43,431 nucleotides of DNA from an uncultured Saprospirales bacterium (GCA_938008535.1 CALLKF010000146.1:1-43431), one strand, 5' to 3'; shown: positions 28,701-37,943, numbered from the stretch's first letter. Translations and numbers: made by a program. The notes: generated by a model from the letters alone, not told the origin.

Positions 28701-29599
28701 ATTTGCAAATTACAATCTATAATATTGAATTGAAAATCGCGGATTGTTTTCGTTAGCAGTTCGCCGTTTCGGTATTCATCTACGCAAATACCAACCACAA
28801 ATTGTCCAAGCGTATTTGGCGTTCCGGTTAGCAAACCAGTTCTTGGATTGATGGCCAAAGGCACACCGCCAAGCATATTACTTTCACTATATAACGGATC
28901 CCAAATTACGTTTTCAAAAGGCGGTGCTTCTAACGTAAACTGATTTAATGGATCGTTTGGATAGGCACCTGAAAATGGTGTACACAACCGATAGACCAGC
29001 GAATCACCATCGGCATCAAACGCGCGGTTATCATAAATAATAGGTTTGTTTACGCAGATATAAACAGGTGGATAATTTACAAAAACAGGCGATGAGTTGG
29101 GTACATGCTGGTCCAAAACGGATGGCGGAATATTGATAGAGTAAGTCGCGCCCCAATCCATAGCACCACCACCGCGCGAGTCGTAAGTCAGATTTTGAAT
29201 GGTATTGTTTCGGCAGCAACGTTGGTAATAAATAATATAACCTAAATCGTTCGGCGGCAAAATTAAGGTGTCTTTGTAATTTGTCCAGTTTACACACACC
29301 GCACCAGAATCAATTCTAGCGCAAGGGTCTGGCTGAATTAAAGGCAAGGTATCATCAAAAGGTTTTGAAAAGCCAAAAACAGTTTCTGAAACGCCGTCCC
29401 AAATTCTGATGCGCGCCGGATCATCTAATGGCGGAACACCGTTTACGCAATCTCTGTAAACAAACAGCGAAATTTCATAGCGGTCATTTCCTAAATATTT
29501 GTAATTCATCACACCACCAACAATATGCGTGGCATTAGAAAAAAAATAAATTCCACAAAAATAAACCAATATAAAAAAACTGAGTAGCCGTTTTTGCAT
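25723..29599 (-). pseudogene. frameshifted tandem paralogue of the SHIVGG/PKD/CHU_C surface protein
   Basis: Two frames make up one gene. The 5' part (29599-28649, 316 codons) has a signal peptide and the THIVGGVMNYKYLG domain. It runs out of frame after IISSFF into a short wrong tail. The neighbouring frame is open from about 28690 through to the stop at 25723 and continues exactly where the paralogue does: APTIQCN, then a PKD domain (YKWYFGDGDSS), at least seven WSTS..F..VL/YYIKA repeats and a CHU_C end (IFIPNAFSPNGDGYNDVF). The break is an A8 tract at 28684-28691. The paralogue has A7 at the same codons, and removing one base restores a protein of about 1291 residues. It may be a true loss, a phase-variable switch or a sequencing error. 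Confidence 0.88.
28684..28691. other. A8 homopolymer causing the frameshift
   Basis: Eight A on the plus strand (T8 in the coding strand) replace the A7 of the downstream paralogue at the same SSFFAP codons. A run of this length is prone to slippage during replication or base calling. Confidence 0.85.
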
Positions 29600-29696
29600 T
29601 TTATAAATTTATGAAGAATGTTGTAATTTAACTAAAATAATCTGTAAAAAGCATTCATTCAAATACAATTTAGCATCTTTGCATTTAAAAAGTATA

Positions 29697-30629
29697 ATGT
29701 TCAAGCGCAGAATATTCAACAACAAAGAGGTAGGATTCGGAACCGCAACTATTGGAAAAGAGGAGCGTCTGTTAAATAAAAATGGAACGTTTAATGTAAA
29801 CAGAAAAGGACTTAATTTTTTAGAGCGGTTTAGTTTTTTTCATTGGATGATTAATACTCAATGGACAACCTTTTTTGCGATTGTAGTCATTTGTTTTTTT
29901 CTGTCGAGTGCAGTTTTTGCATTCATTTATGATTTTGTTTTAGGTGCTTCGCATTTTCATGGCATAGAATCTAAAACATCTTCAGGAAATTATTGGGAAC
30001 TTTTTTTCTTTAGTGCTCAAACAAGCACCACAGTTGGTTATGGTCGAATCAATCCTGCATCCAACATAGCAAGTTTCTTTGCAACGATAGATGCACTCTC
30101 TGGTGTTTTGTATTTCGCCATTGTTACTGGTTTATTGTATGGACGTTTTTCCAAACCTATTCCAAAAATACTATTTTCAAAAAATGGTGTGTTTGCGCCA
30201 TATAAAGATAGTTTTGCCTTTATGTTTCGCTTAGCAAATAAATTAAATCATCAGTTACAAAATGCTGAAATTAGAGTTATAGCATCTTTGATTGTGGATG
30301 TCGATGGCAATCCAATTCGGCAATACACAGAATTGGAAGTTGAACGTAAGGAAATTATTTTTTTAGCTACATCTTGGACTATAGTACATCCAATTGATGA
30401 GAAAAGTCCTTTTTTTAATATGAGCAAAGAAGAGTTTGATATATCAGAACCAGAATTTATGCTACAACTCAAAGTATATGATCAATCGTATAGTCAAGAT
30501 ACGTTTATGAATACTTCTTACCGAAAAGAAGAGATAATTTGGAATGCTAAATTTGAACCTATTTTAACGAGCAGCAATTCTATCAATTACGTTGATTTCA
30601 CGAAATTCAATCAAGTAAAACAGTTGTAA
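29697..30629 (+). CDS. KirBac-type inward-rectifier potassium channel
   Basis: 310 residues from the ATG at 29697; six upstream in-frame codons have only a TTG start. An N-terminal slide-helix region (NFLERFSFFHWMINTQW) precedes the outer helix (about 58-82). The pore helix and selectivity filter are SAQTSTTVGYGRINP with TVGYG near 119, and the inner helix is IDALSGVLYFAIVTGLLYGRFS. A C-terminal immunoglobulin-like Kir domain follows (FRLANKLNHQLQNAEIRV...SWTIVHPIDEKSPF). It conducts potassium across the inner membrane. It is transcribed away from the surface-protein gene with about 100 bases between starts. Confidence 0.95.
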   Translation: MFKRRIFNNKEVGFGTATIGKEERLLNKNGTFNVNRKGLNFLERFSFFHWMINTQWTTFFAIVVICFFLSSAVFAFIYDFVLGASHFHGIESKTSSGNYWELFFFSAQTSTTVGYGRINPASNIASFFATIDALSGVLYFAIVTGLLYGRFSKPIPKILFSKNGVFAPYKDSFAFMFRLANKLNHQLQNAEIRVIASLIVDVDGNPIRQYTELEVERKEIIFLATSWTIVHPIDEKSPFFNMSKEEFDISEPEFMLQLKVYDQSYSQDTFMNTSYRKEEIIWNAKFEPILTSSNSINYVDFTKFNQVKQL

Positions 30630-30660
30630 AATTTGACAAAAGTCAAAACTTAACATGGAA

Positions 30661-30695
30661 TTGCTTTTTTTTTTAATACATAAGCATTACTTTTG
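30661..30695 (+). promoter_or_regulatory. promoter of the first cysteine-rich lipoprotein
   Basis: -7 box TACTTTTG at 30688-30695, a full match to TANNTTTG, with TTG at 30661-30663 about 24 bases upstream. The start codon follows 33 bases later. Confidence 0.5.
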
Positions 30696-30727
30696 ATGTT
30701 CATTATTAACAAACTAAATCAGAATTT

Positions 30728-31984
30728 ATGCAAAAGTTTTCTTTATTGACTATTGTATGCTGTTTTACATTAATGTTTACAGCATGCCAAAAAGAAACTC
30801 TTCTAGAAACAAATTCTAAAAACCCTACCTCAATCAATTCAACTAAAACCACCAATCAAACAAAATCAGACCTGCAAGGAGTTTTTGATGATGAAGGTTT
30901 AACGGCAACCTACGAATTAGATGTTGCTGACTCATCTGCTATTGCAACTGTTTTCTTCAAAACGAGTAAAAATTCAAACGGTGCTGCTGTAGCATGCTAC
31001 AACAACACACCAAATCCAAACCAGTGTGGAACATCTTTTACCTATTCTTCTTGTCAGTTTGGGTTAGAAATGTGGAACGATCCAACGAATCTTTATCTTG
31101 ATTTTGACTTTTCTAGTCAATTTGTTGGAACACGCAGAGATTGTTATGGTAAAACATGTAACTATTGGATAGTTCCTTATTTCCAATTGCGTTTATACAA
31201 TGCTAATGGTGCTGAAATTGGAGTAGTTAATTTAAGTAGCTCAAGTATTACTACTACTGGAAAAACCTTTACAGTGAATATTGCATCGTTAGCAAACTAT
31301 GGTAATGTAGCTTGTGTTAGTTTATCAGGTTATTTTAAAGCATTAAAAAAATGTACTGGCGGCTGTGGTGGAAGTTATGGTTCAACACAATGTGTAGGAA
31401 CTTACTGCATTGCTAACAATGCATGTCAACGTTTTTGCTTACAGGTTTGTCCAAGTGTTTGTCCAACAGTAAGTGAAATAAATGTAGATAGACTAAAAGT
31501 TTGTGGAAGCGGCTCTATTAAAGGAACTGTAACTGTAGTTGGTGATGCAAGTAAAACAGCTACTGTTTGGACAGTTGATGGTCAAACATATTCAGGTAAT
31601 ACGGTTTCTATTGCATTGCCATTAAATAGCACATGTTCTACCATTACTAAAAATATTACGGCAAAAGTTATTTGCACAACCGATCAATCAGTTTTAGCTG
31701 AAAGAAGTTTTTCTGTAGACGTAAATCCAGCATTAACAGCTAGCATTAACGTAGATAATTCTTCTTGCAACGCAACAATTGATATTTCTTGTCCTTCTGA
31801 TATTGTAGACATAACTTGGACTTATGGAGCTGAGTCAGGTATAGGAAATACAATACAAGTTGGAAGCAGTCCTGAAACTATTTATTATACAATTTCGAAA
31901 TCAGGTTGTTCTTACACTGGTTCACAAGATAATGTTATCTGTTTGCCATTCTTACAATCTATTACACCAAAATCTAATCAATAG
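30728..31984 (+). CDS. cysteine-rich lipoprotein, first of a tandem pair
   Basis: 418 residues. A lipoprotein signal peptide ends LMFTAC with the lipidated Cys20. A low-complexity Ser/Thr/Asn linker (about 25-60) is followed by a cysteine-rich domain (about 97-240) rich in C-x-C, GGCGGSYG and CQRFCLQVC motifs. Two Ig-like segments with conserved Cys end the protein. No named family was recognised. It is 305 bases upstream of a paralogue with nearly the same signal peptide and core. A strong hairpin terminator follows, so each gene of the pair is its own transcription unit. It probably sits on the outer membrane surface. Confidence 0.88.
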   Translation: MQKFSLLTIVCCFTLMFTACQKETLLETNSKNPTSINSTKTTNQTKSDLQGVFDDEGLTATYELDVADSSAIATVFFKTSKNSNGAAVACYNNTPNPNQCGTSFTYSSCQFGLEMWNDPTNLYLDFDFSSQFVGTRRDCYGKTCNYWIVPYFQLRLYNANGAEIGVVNLSSSSITTTGKTFTVNIASLANYGNVACVSLSGYFKALKKCTGGCGGSYGSTQCVGTYCIANNACQRFCLQVCPSVCPTVSEINVDRLKVCGSGSIKGTVTVVGDASKTATVWTVDGQTYSGNTVSIALPLNSTCSTITKNITAKVICTTDQSVLAERSFSVDVNPALTASINVDNSSCNATIDISCPSDIVDITWTYGAESGIGNTIQVGSSPETIYYTISKSGCSYTGSQDNVICLPFLQSITPKSNQ

Positions 31985-32006
31985 AAATATAATTTTCTAA
32001 TTTTTT

Positions 32007-32041
32007 AAAGACCGTCAATTTATTGACGGTCTTTTTTTTTA
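32007..32041 (+). terminator. Rho-independent terminator
   Basis: Stem AAAGACCGTCAA / TTGACGGTCTTT with loop TTTA, then a run of T. It lies about 20 bases after the lipoprotein stop. Confidence 0.9.
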
Positions 32042-32247
32042 TTAAGGTATTAGTTTTATTTATAATGTATTGAGATTTAAACCTTTAAATTCATAACAAC
32101 ACTTGTACATACAACATGTATTAACACTTTAGTAAAGCAGTTAAAAGAGTTAGTTTAATTGATGAATGTCAAGGAATTACATATTGTTTATCTTATTTTA
32201 ACACGTAAGCGGAACTCTTTAAACAATCTACTGAGCAACCAATCAGC

Positions 32248-32255
32248 TACTTTTG
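32248..32255 (+). promoter_or_regulatory. -7 box of the second lipoprotein
   Basis: TACTTTTG, full match to TANNTTTG, 33 bases before the ATG. No convincing -33 box is seen. An AACAAACTAAAT leader just before the start codon is shared with the first lipoprotein gene. Confidence 0.45.
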
Positions 32256-32288
32256 CGGTCAATCTCAAAAACAAACTAAATTTATTTT

Positions 32289-33554
32289 ATGCAAAAAATC
32301 TCTTTACTAACTATTGTATGCTGTTTAACACTAATGTTTACAGCATGCCAGAAAGAGACTCTGCTAGAAACCAACCCAAAAACCAACCCAACTAACATTA
32401 CATCATCAAAAACTAACATCACGAATGAATTATTGATGGATGAAGAAATGATGGCTTCTTTCGAATTAGATGCAGCAGATTCAGCAGCAATCGCGTCATC
32501 ATTTTTAAAAACAACTAAAAATGCTGGAAATGGAGACATTGCAGCTTGTTACAACAACACTCCAAATCCAGATCAATGTGGAAACTCATTTAAATATTCT
32601 TCTTGCCAGTTTGGTTTAGAAATATGGAATGACAGAACCAACTTGTACTTAGATTTTGACTTTTCGAGTCAATTAGTAGGCACACGCACTGATTGTAATG
32701 GAAGAAGATGCACTTATTGGTTGGTTCCATATCTACAATTGCATTTATATGATGCAAATGGAACAGAACTTGGCGTTTTGAATTTAAGCACTGCAAGCAT
32801 TAACACAAAATCAAAAACATTTACAATTAATATTGCTTCTTTAGCAAGCTATGGTAATGTAGCATGTGTAAGTGTTTCTGGCTATTTCAAAGGATTGAAA
32901 CAATGTTCTGGCGGCTGCAATGGAAGTTATGGCTCTATACAATGCGTAGGTACATATTGTGTAAGTAACAATGCTTGTCAACGTTTTTGTTTACAGGTTT
33001 GCACACCACCACCGCCACCACCTGCTTGCGCAACTGTAACTAATGTAACAATCGATAAAAGCTCGCTTTGTGGAAGCGGAACAGTAAAAGCAGATGTTGT
33101 AATTACTGGTGATGTAACAAAAACAACCACAACGTGGACAGTTGAAGGTCGCGATCAAGTAATTACTGGTACTTCAGTGAATCTTAATTTTTCTGAAAAT
33201 ACGACTTGTGCGCCAGTTGTTAAAAAAATACATTCTAAGGTAATTTGTAATGATAATCAAACTGTTTTAGATGAGAGAGATTTTGTGGTAACAATAAATC
33301 CAGTTTATAATGCAGAAATTGTTACCGACAACTACTTTTGTACCACACAATTATTGGCTAGTTGCAATGATATCGAATCAAATACTACCTGGACGCTTGG
33401 TGAAAATTACGGAACTGGGTCAACAGCTCCAACAAGTAACATTCCGAGTAAAATTACATTTACAGTTACTAAATATGGCTGTACATATGTGTTTACTAAA
33501 GATGATGTAATTTGTTTTTCTTTATTAAAAGGAAACAAACCTACAGAAAAATAA
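32289..33554 (+). CDS. cysteine-rich lipoprotein, second of a tandem pair
   Basis: 421 residues. The lipobox LMFTAC ends at Cys20, and the signal peptide differs from the first copy by two residues. The cysteine-rich core (about 96-240; CYNNTPNPDQCG, LYLDFDFSSQLVGTR, CQRFCLQVC) is close to the upstream gene, while the linker and the C-terminal Ig-like part have diverged. A short proline run (TPPPPPPAC) links core and tail only in this copy. Duplication followed by tail divergence is the simplest reading. Function is unknown and outer-membrane location is inferred from the lipobox. Confidence 0.88.
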   Translation: MQKISLLTIVCCLTLMFTACQKETLLETNPKTNPTNITSSKTNITNELLMDEEMMASFELDAADSAAIASSFLKTTKNAGNGDIAACYNNTPNPDQCGNSFKYSSCQFGLEIWNDRTNLYLDFDFSSQLVGTRTDCNGRRCTYWLVPYLQLHLYDANGTELGVLNLSTASINTKSKTFTINIASLASYGNVACVSVSGYFKGLKQCSGGCNGSYGSIQCVGTYCVSNNACQRFCLQVCTPPPPPPACATVTNVTIDKSSLCGSGTVKADVVITGDVTKTTTTWTVEGRDQVITGTSVNLNFSENTTCAPVVKKIHSKVICNDNQTVLDERDFVVTINPVYNAEIVTDNYFCTTQLLASCNDIESNTTWTLGENYGTGSTAPTSNIPSKITFTVTKYGCTYVFTKDDVICFSLLKGNKPTEK

Positions 33555-33578
33555 CTTTAGTAGTTTATTTTGTTATTG

Positions 33579-33609
33579 ACCGTCTCAACCCAATTGAGAC
33601 GGTTTTTTG
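33579..33609 (+). terminator. Rho-independent terminator
   Basis: Stem ACCGTCTCAA / TTGAGACGGT with loop CCCAA and then TTTTTG. It resembles the terminator of the first lipoprotein (ACCGTC/GACGGT base), so it was probably duplicated with the gene. Confidence 0.88.
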
Positions 33610-33647
33610 TTTAGGATTAATTCGTAATTAAATTTTAGATTTCACTT

Positions 33648-33676
33648 TTTGCGCTGACCTATTCAGCGTACTTTTG
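33648..33676 (+). promoter_or_regulatory. prfC promoter, start codon just after the -7 box
   Basis: TTTG at 33648-33651, 17 bases, then TACTTTTG at 33669-33676: both consensus elements at an allowed spacing. The prfC ATG begins at 33681, only five bases downstream, so the transcript is probably leaderless or nearly so. Confidence 0.6.
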
Positions 33677-33680
33677 CAGC

Positions 33681-35282
33681 ATGTCAATTATCGATGAAAT
33701 TCATAAACGCAAAACGTTCGCTATCATTTCGCATCCGGATGCCGGAAAAACGACATTGACCGAAAAATTCTTGTTGTATGGTGGTGCCATTCAAACGGCT
33801 GGTGCTGTAAAATCTAACAAAATAAAAAAATCTGCGACGTCGGATTTTATGGAAATTGAAAAGCAGCGTGGAATTTCGGTGGCAACTTCAGTAATGACGT
33901 TTGAATATCAAAACACCTTAATTAATTTATTAGATACACCAGGTCACAAAGATTTTGCGGAAGATACTTACCGAACGTTGACAGCAGTCGACAGCGTAAT
34001 TTTAGTGGTTGATTGCGTGAAAGGCGTGGAAATGCAAACCGAAAAACTGATGGAAGTTTGCCGTATGCGCAACACACCGGTAATTGTTTTCATTAATAAA
34101 ATGGACAGAGATGGAAAAGATCCGTTTGATTTGTTAGATGAACTGGAACAAAAATTATTTATAAAAGTGCGTCCGCTTTCGTGGCCCATTAATATGGGTA
34201 CGCATTTTAAAGGTGTGTATAATTTGTACGATAAAGAGTTAAATTTATTTAGAGCTTCTGGCACCAAAGTAGAAGAAGAATTTGTTACGATTGAAGATTT
34301 GAACGATGAAACTTTAGATAAGCAAGTTGGAAAAGCAGATGCCGATAAGTTACGCGAAGATGTTGAACTAATTGATGGTGTATATGAACCATTTGACGTA
34401 GAAAAATATAAAACTGGTGAAATTGCGCCAGTATTTTTTGGTTCTGGTGTCAATAATTTTGGTGTTAGAGAATTGCTGGAAACTTTTATACGCATAGCAC
34501 CATCGCCGCGACCACGTAATACTGTACAACGTGTGGTGCTGCCAACCGAAGAAAAATTTACAGGTTTTGTGTTTAAAATTCACGCGAACATCGACCCAAA
34601 TCATAGAAGTAGAATTGCTTTTTTGCGTGTTTGTTCCGGAAAATTTGAACGAAACGAGTTTTTTTACCATACGCGTCACGATAAAAAAATGCGTTTCAGC
34701 AATCCAGTTACGTTTATGGCTTCAGACAAAAGTATTGTGGAGGATGCTTATGCTGGCGATGTAATTGGCTTACCTGATACTGGTAATTTTAAAATCGGCG
34801 ATACCTTAACTGAAGGTGAAAAACTTCAATACAAAGGCATTCCGAGTTTTTCACCAGAAATTTTTAAAGAATTGGTGAACACGGATCCGATGAAAACCAA
34901 ACAATTGGAAAAAGGAATTTTGCAATTGATGGAAGAAGGTGTGGCACAATCGTTTACCATGCACCAAACACAGGCAAAAATTATTGGAACGGTAGGCGAG
35001 CTGCAGTTTGAAGTAATACAATATCGTTTACTGAATGAATATGGCGCGTCGTGTATTTTTAAACCAATCAATTTTTATAAAGCATGCTGGATCACTTCAG
35101 AAAATGCAGCAAAATTGAATGAATTTATTCGTACAAAAGCAAATTATATGGCGTACGATAAAGACAATCAGCCGGTATTTTTAGCCAGCAGCGAATGGAT
35201 TTTGCGCTTAACACAACAAGACTATCCGGATTTGCAGTTTCATGTAACATCTGAATTTAACAGAGACGAAGTAGTGGCATAA
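33681..35282 (+). CDS. prfC: peptide chain release factor 3
   Basis: 533 residues, normal for RF3. The GTPase motifs are intact: SHPDAGKTT (P-loop, about 18-26), RGISVATSV (switch region), DTPGH (about 78-82) and NKMD (about 136-139). An elongation-factor-like beta barrel and the RF3 C-terminal domain follow (MHQTQAKIIGTVGELQFEVIQYRL). RF3 is a cytoplasmic GTPase that removes RF1 or RF2 from the ribosome after peptide release. It is a housekeeping gene, preceded by the terminator of the lipoprotein gene and by its own promoter. Confidence 0.97.
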   Translation: MSIIDEIHKRKTFAIISHPDAGKTTLTEKFLLYGGAIQTAGAVKSNKIKKSATSDFMEIEKQRGISVATSVMTFEYQNTLINLLDTPGHKDFAEDTYRTLTAVDSVILVVDCVKGVEMQTEKLMEVCRMRNTPVIVFINKMDRDGKDPFDLLDELEQKLFIKVRPLSWPINMGTHFKGVYNLYDKELNLFRASGTKVEEEFVTIEDLNDETLDKQVGKADADKLREDVELIDGVYEPFDVEKYKTGEIAPVFFGSGVNNFGVRELLETFIRIAPSPRPRNTVQRVVLPTEEKFTGFVFKIHANIDPNHRSRIAFLRVCSGKFERNEFFYHTRHDKKMRFSNPVTFMASDKSIVEDAYAGDVIGLPDTGNFKIGDTLTEGEKLQYKGIPSFSPEIFKELVNTDPMKTKQLEKGILQLMEEGVAQSFTMHQTQAKIIGTVGELQFEVIQYRLLNEYGASCIFKPINFYKACWITSENAAKLNEFIRTKANYMAYDKDNQPVFLASSEWILRLTQQDYPDLQFHVTSEFNRDEVVA

Positions 35283-35319
35283 GATGCAGTTACTAATCAC
35301 TAATCACTAATTACTCACT

Positions 35320-35757
35320 ATGAATGCACGCGTAGAATTTTTTAAAAATCAAGTTGGAAAAGAAAAATGGCAATTTCCATATCCGTTAATGGATTGGATG
35401 ACGGCTGAAGCTGTAGAAGCCGAAGAAGGTTTTGTGAAAATGCGGTTTACAGTGAAAGAGTATATGCTGAACCCAATTCAAATACTGCATGGTGGCGTTG
35501 CTGCTACTATGTTGGACGAACTAATGGGTGCTGCCGGATTTTTAATGAACCGACCTGTTGGTTACGCCACCATAAATATGAATGTTGACTACCTGCACAG
35601 TGCTAAAGTGAACGATGTATTAATTGGCGAAGGAAAAATAATACGCGCCGGCAAAACCGTAATGCATGCAGAAGGCAAATTAACAAATGCCGATGGAAAA
35701 GTAGTTGCCAAAGCTACTTCTAACTTAATAGCTACTCAAATTGTAGTAAATATGTAA
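35320..35757 (+). CDS. PaaI-like hotdog-fold thioesterase
   Basis: 145 residues, cytoplasmic. Hotdog fold with the HGGVAATMLDELMG motif (about 50-63) typical of the PaaI/YbgC-like acyl-CoA thioesterases, where the His-Gly-Gly turn and the following acidic residue are catalytic. ATINMNVDYLHSAK and GKTVMHAEGKLTNADGKVVAKAT continue the fold. The acyl substrate is not predictable. It lies 37 bases after prfC and probably shares its transcript. A strong stem-loop follows the stop. Confidence 0.9.
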   Translation: MNARVEFFKNQVGKEKWQFPYPLMDWMTAEAVEAEEGFVKMRFTVKEYMLNPIQILHGGVAATMLDELMGAAGFLMNRPVGYATINMNVDYLHSAKVNDVLIGEGKIIRAGKTVMHAEGKLTNADGKVVAKATSNLIATQIVVNM

Positions 35758-35772
35758 TAAATAAAATAAAAA

Positions 35773-35810
35773 ATACAAATAACGTCAGAATTTTCTGACG
35801 TTATTTGTAT
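35773..35810. terminator. 18-bp perfect stem-loop after the thioesterase gene
   Basis: Arms 35773-35790 and 35793-35810 with a 2-base loop, sited 15 bases past the stop and flanked by A-rich DNA on the left. The right side lacks a long T-run outside the stem, but the stem itself ends TTATTTGTAT. Confidence 0.65.
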
Positions 35811-35868
35811 GTAGAATTTAGGATAATTAAATTATTCTAAATGAATAAGTTATGTATTTGCCCTGAAA

Positions 35869-36012
35869 TTAAGGTTTGCCATTTGGATCTGTAACGATGC
35901 TTGTTGTCGTTGTAGCTGAAATTTTACCGTTTGGATCAGTAACAATTGATTTGCCGTTTGGATCAGTAACGATGCTTAAAAGTGCGATGATGATTGCTGT
36001 AATAGTTCCCAT
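35869..36012 (-). CDS. 47-residue repeat peptide
   Basis: Short ORF from ATG at 36012 to TAA at 35869. It starts with a hydrophobic stretch (MGTITAIIIALL) and then carries three copies of SIVTDPNGK separated by short spacers. The repeats differ at third codon positions (for example GGC, GGT and GGC for Gly), which argues for translation. A CATCTTTG box resembling a -7 element lies about 35 bases upstream. No family recognised. A small membrane-anchored or secreted peptide is possible. It is divergent from the 497-residue helical gene. Confidence 0.5.
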   Translation of the reverse strand: MGTITAIIIALLSIVTDPNGKSIVTDPNGKISATTTTSIVTDPNGKP

Positions 36013-36449
36013 AATTTGTGTTTGTTTATTTTGTTAACACAAAGATGAGAAAGTGTTTAAAAGTATAATAATGCAGGAATATAAGTTTTGTGACAGCTTA
36101 ATATTAGCATAATAATCCCCTAGTTAGCACGTAAGTTGCTGAAAAATAATGACATACAGATGTTAATACACATTAATTTATTGAAAAATGTGACAAATAA
36201 GTACTCAATTAAAATGTTAATTTTTTTTCTTTCTGGTTTTTAATTTAAAAGGGTTTAGGGTTTAGGGTTAATAATATTACATAATACTAAGTAAGTAGTA
36301 CATGTCAAATTTGATACAAATCAAGTAAAGTATAAAAAAGTAATATTAATACTTGTGACTGTTAAAATAATTGTTTATATTGTACTATATTTCATAAAAT
36401 GCTTATTTTCAATATTTTGAATAAAAAGTAAAATCAAAAATGTGACAAT
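36013..36449. other. 437-base AT-rich intergenic region
   Basis: No ORF. It includes nearly three GGGTTTA units at 36251-36270, a TTGTTTAT box at 36371 shared with the promoter region of the paralogue at 41912, and otherwise plain AT-rich DNA leading to the 497-residue gene. Confidence 0.5.
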
Positions 36450-37943
36450 ATGGAAACCCTAAAAGAACTCGTAAAAATTGTTAACCGTAAACGTTTATCT
36501 AAGATTGACGTATTTGACAAAACATTTTTGAATCAAAGCAACGCTAATCTCTACTATAAACTATATGAAGGCATTGAATCTGATAAAATAAATGATGATG
36601 CCGAAGCAGCTAAGTACTTATATGGTACTGATGAAAAAGATGCAAAGTTTAGAAAATTAAAATCTCGTTTTAAAGAAAAACTAGTTAAAACCATTCTACT
36701 CTTTAATAAAGATGAACTTTTTAATTATGATCAAGGTAAAATCTATTATGAATGTATTACTGATTTTCAAACCATTGAAGTATTAGTTAAATTGACTGGA
36801 ACATCTACTTTAGTGATTGAATTAATCAAAGACCATTATGCACTTTGTTTGAAGTATAAATTTTACGACATTTTAATTAAATACTCTTACTATTTATCCA
36901 CTTATTTCAGTTTGCGAGGAAAAACAAAAAAATATTATGAAGAAAAAGCAAACTACTTACTATACTCTGAATACAATAAAAATGAGCTAGATTCTCGTCA
37001 AATTTATAATGAAATTATACTTCAATTTACATCATCACAACCTATTACAGAGACATTGTTGTCTAAAATTAAAGGTTGTGTAGACGAATTAGAAAATATT
37101 GTAAAGAAAGTTGATAATGATGAAATTGTCTATTATTATTATTATTCTAAGTTATTATATGAAGAGAATACTGGTAGTTTAGATACCATTATTTTGTATT
37201 GTGATGAAATAGAAAATATACTAATTAATAATGTTTATGTATACAATAATTCAAAAAAAGTAGTTATTCTGTTATATCGCTTGAAATCATTTTTACATCT
37301 TAGAAGATATGAAGAGGGTATTGCACTCTATAGAAAGGATATTTCTTTCTTTCCACAAGAAAGCAGCTACAACTGGTTCGTTCTAAAAGAGTTTGAATTT
37401 AAACTATACTTACAAGGCAATAAAATAAAAGAAGCGTACGAAGTGTATGAATCGGTATTAGCCAATAAATTTTATAAACGCCAGGTAGAAGAACTTACCG
37501 AAAAATGGAAGATACATCATGCATATTTGGTATTTATGGATAGTTATTTAAATAATGGTGATTACAAATTCAGTTTAGCCAAATTTTTAAATGATGTACC
37601 CATCAACACACGCGACAAAGGTGGCTACAATTTCGCCATTCGCATTGTAGAGTTGCTGTTTCAGTTTGCGCGTGGCGAATACAATATCATTTTCCAGAAA
37701 ATGGATGGTTTGCGTGGCTACCGAACTCGCTACCTGAATGATAATACCTACAAACGCAACCACTTATTTTTAAGCTTATTGTTAAAGGCCGAAAAGGAAG
37801 GTTTTGACGGCAAAGCCATGAAAAAAGCCGATTGGAAAGAAATAGACGAACTAAGAAAACTAAACACCTACATCATCGCCGATTGGGAAATTATGCCTTA
37901 CGATGTACTTTGGGATATTTTTGTGGATCTGGCGAAGAAGTAA
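36450..37943 (+). CDS. 497-residue helical protein of a local multicopy family
   Basis: No named family recognised. It has no signal peptide or membrane segment, and the composition (Lys, Glu, Tyr, Leu rich) with recurring paired helices suggests a TPR-like solenoid. Residues 1-303 resemble the copy at 41961 only moderately. Residues 304-497, from ESSYNWFVLKEFEF onward, are almost the same in both (two differences in about 186 residues compared), although the DNA differs at many third positions. A loose tail of a third copy lies at 38579-38665. The gene converges on a lipoprotein gene with a 3-base gap. A variable sensor half joined to a constant partner-binding half is an inference. Confidence 0.85.
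   Translation: METLKELVKIVNRKRLSKIDVFDKTFLNQSNANLYYKLYEGIESDKINDDAEAAKYLYGTDEKDAKFRKLKSRFKEKLVKTILLFNKDELFNYDQGKIYYECITDFQTIEVLVKLTGTSTLVIELIKDHYALCLKYKFYDILIKYSYYLSTYFSLRGKTKKYYEEKANYLLYSEYNKNELDSRQIYNEIILQFTSSQPITETLLSKIKGCVDELENIVKKVDNDEIVYYYYYSKLLYEENTGSLDTIILYCDEIENILINNVYVYNNSKKVVILLYRLKSFLHLRRYEEGIALYRKDISFFPQESSYNWFVLKEFEFKLYLQGNKIKEAYEVYESVLANKFYKRQVEELTEKWKIHHAYLVFMDSYLNNGDYKFSLAKFLNDVPINTRDKGGYNFAIRIVELLFQFARGEYNIIFQKMDGLRGYRTRYLNDNTYKRNHLFLSLLLKAEKEGFDGKAMKKADWKEIDELRKLNTYIIADWEIMPYDVLWDIFVDLAKK

Noticed and set aside
32159..32395. 78-codon plus-strand frame before the second lipoprotein
   Set aside because: TTG start, overlaps the promoter and the start of the lipoprotein in another frame, and has no recognisable feature.
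36251..36270. Telomere-like GGGTTTA repeats
   Set aside because: Fewer than three units in AT-rich intergenic DNA of a bacterial chromosome; no hairpin end or other sign of a linear replicon.
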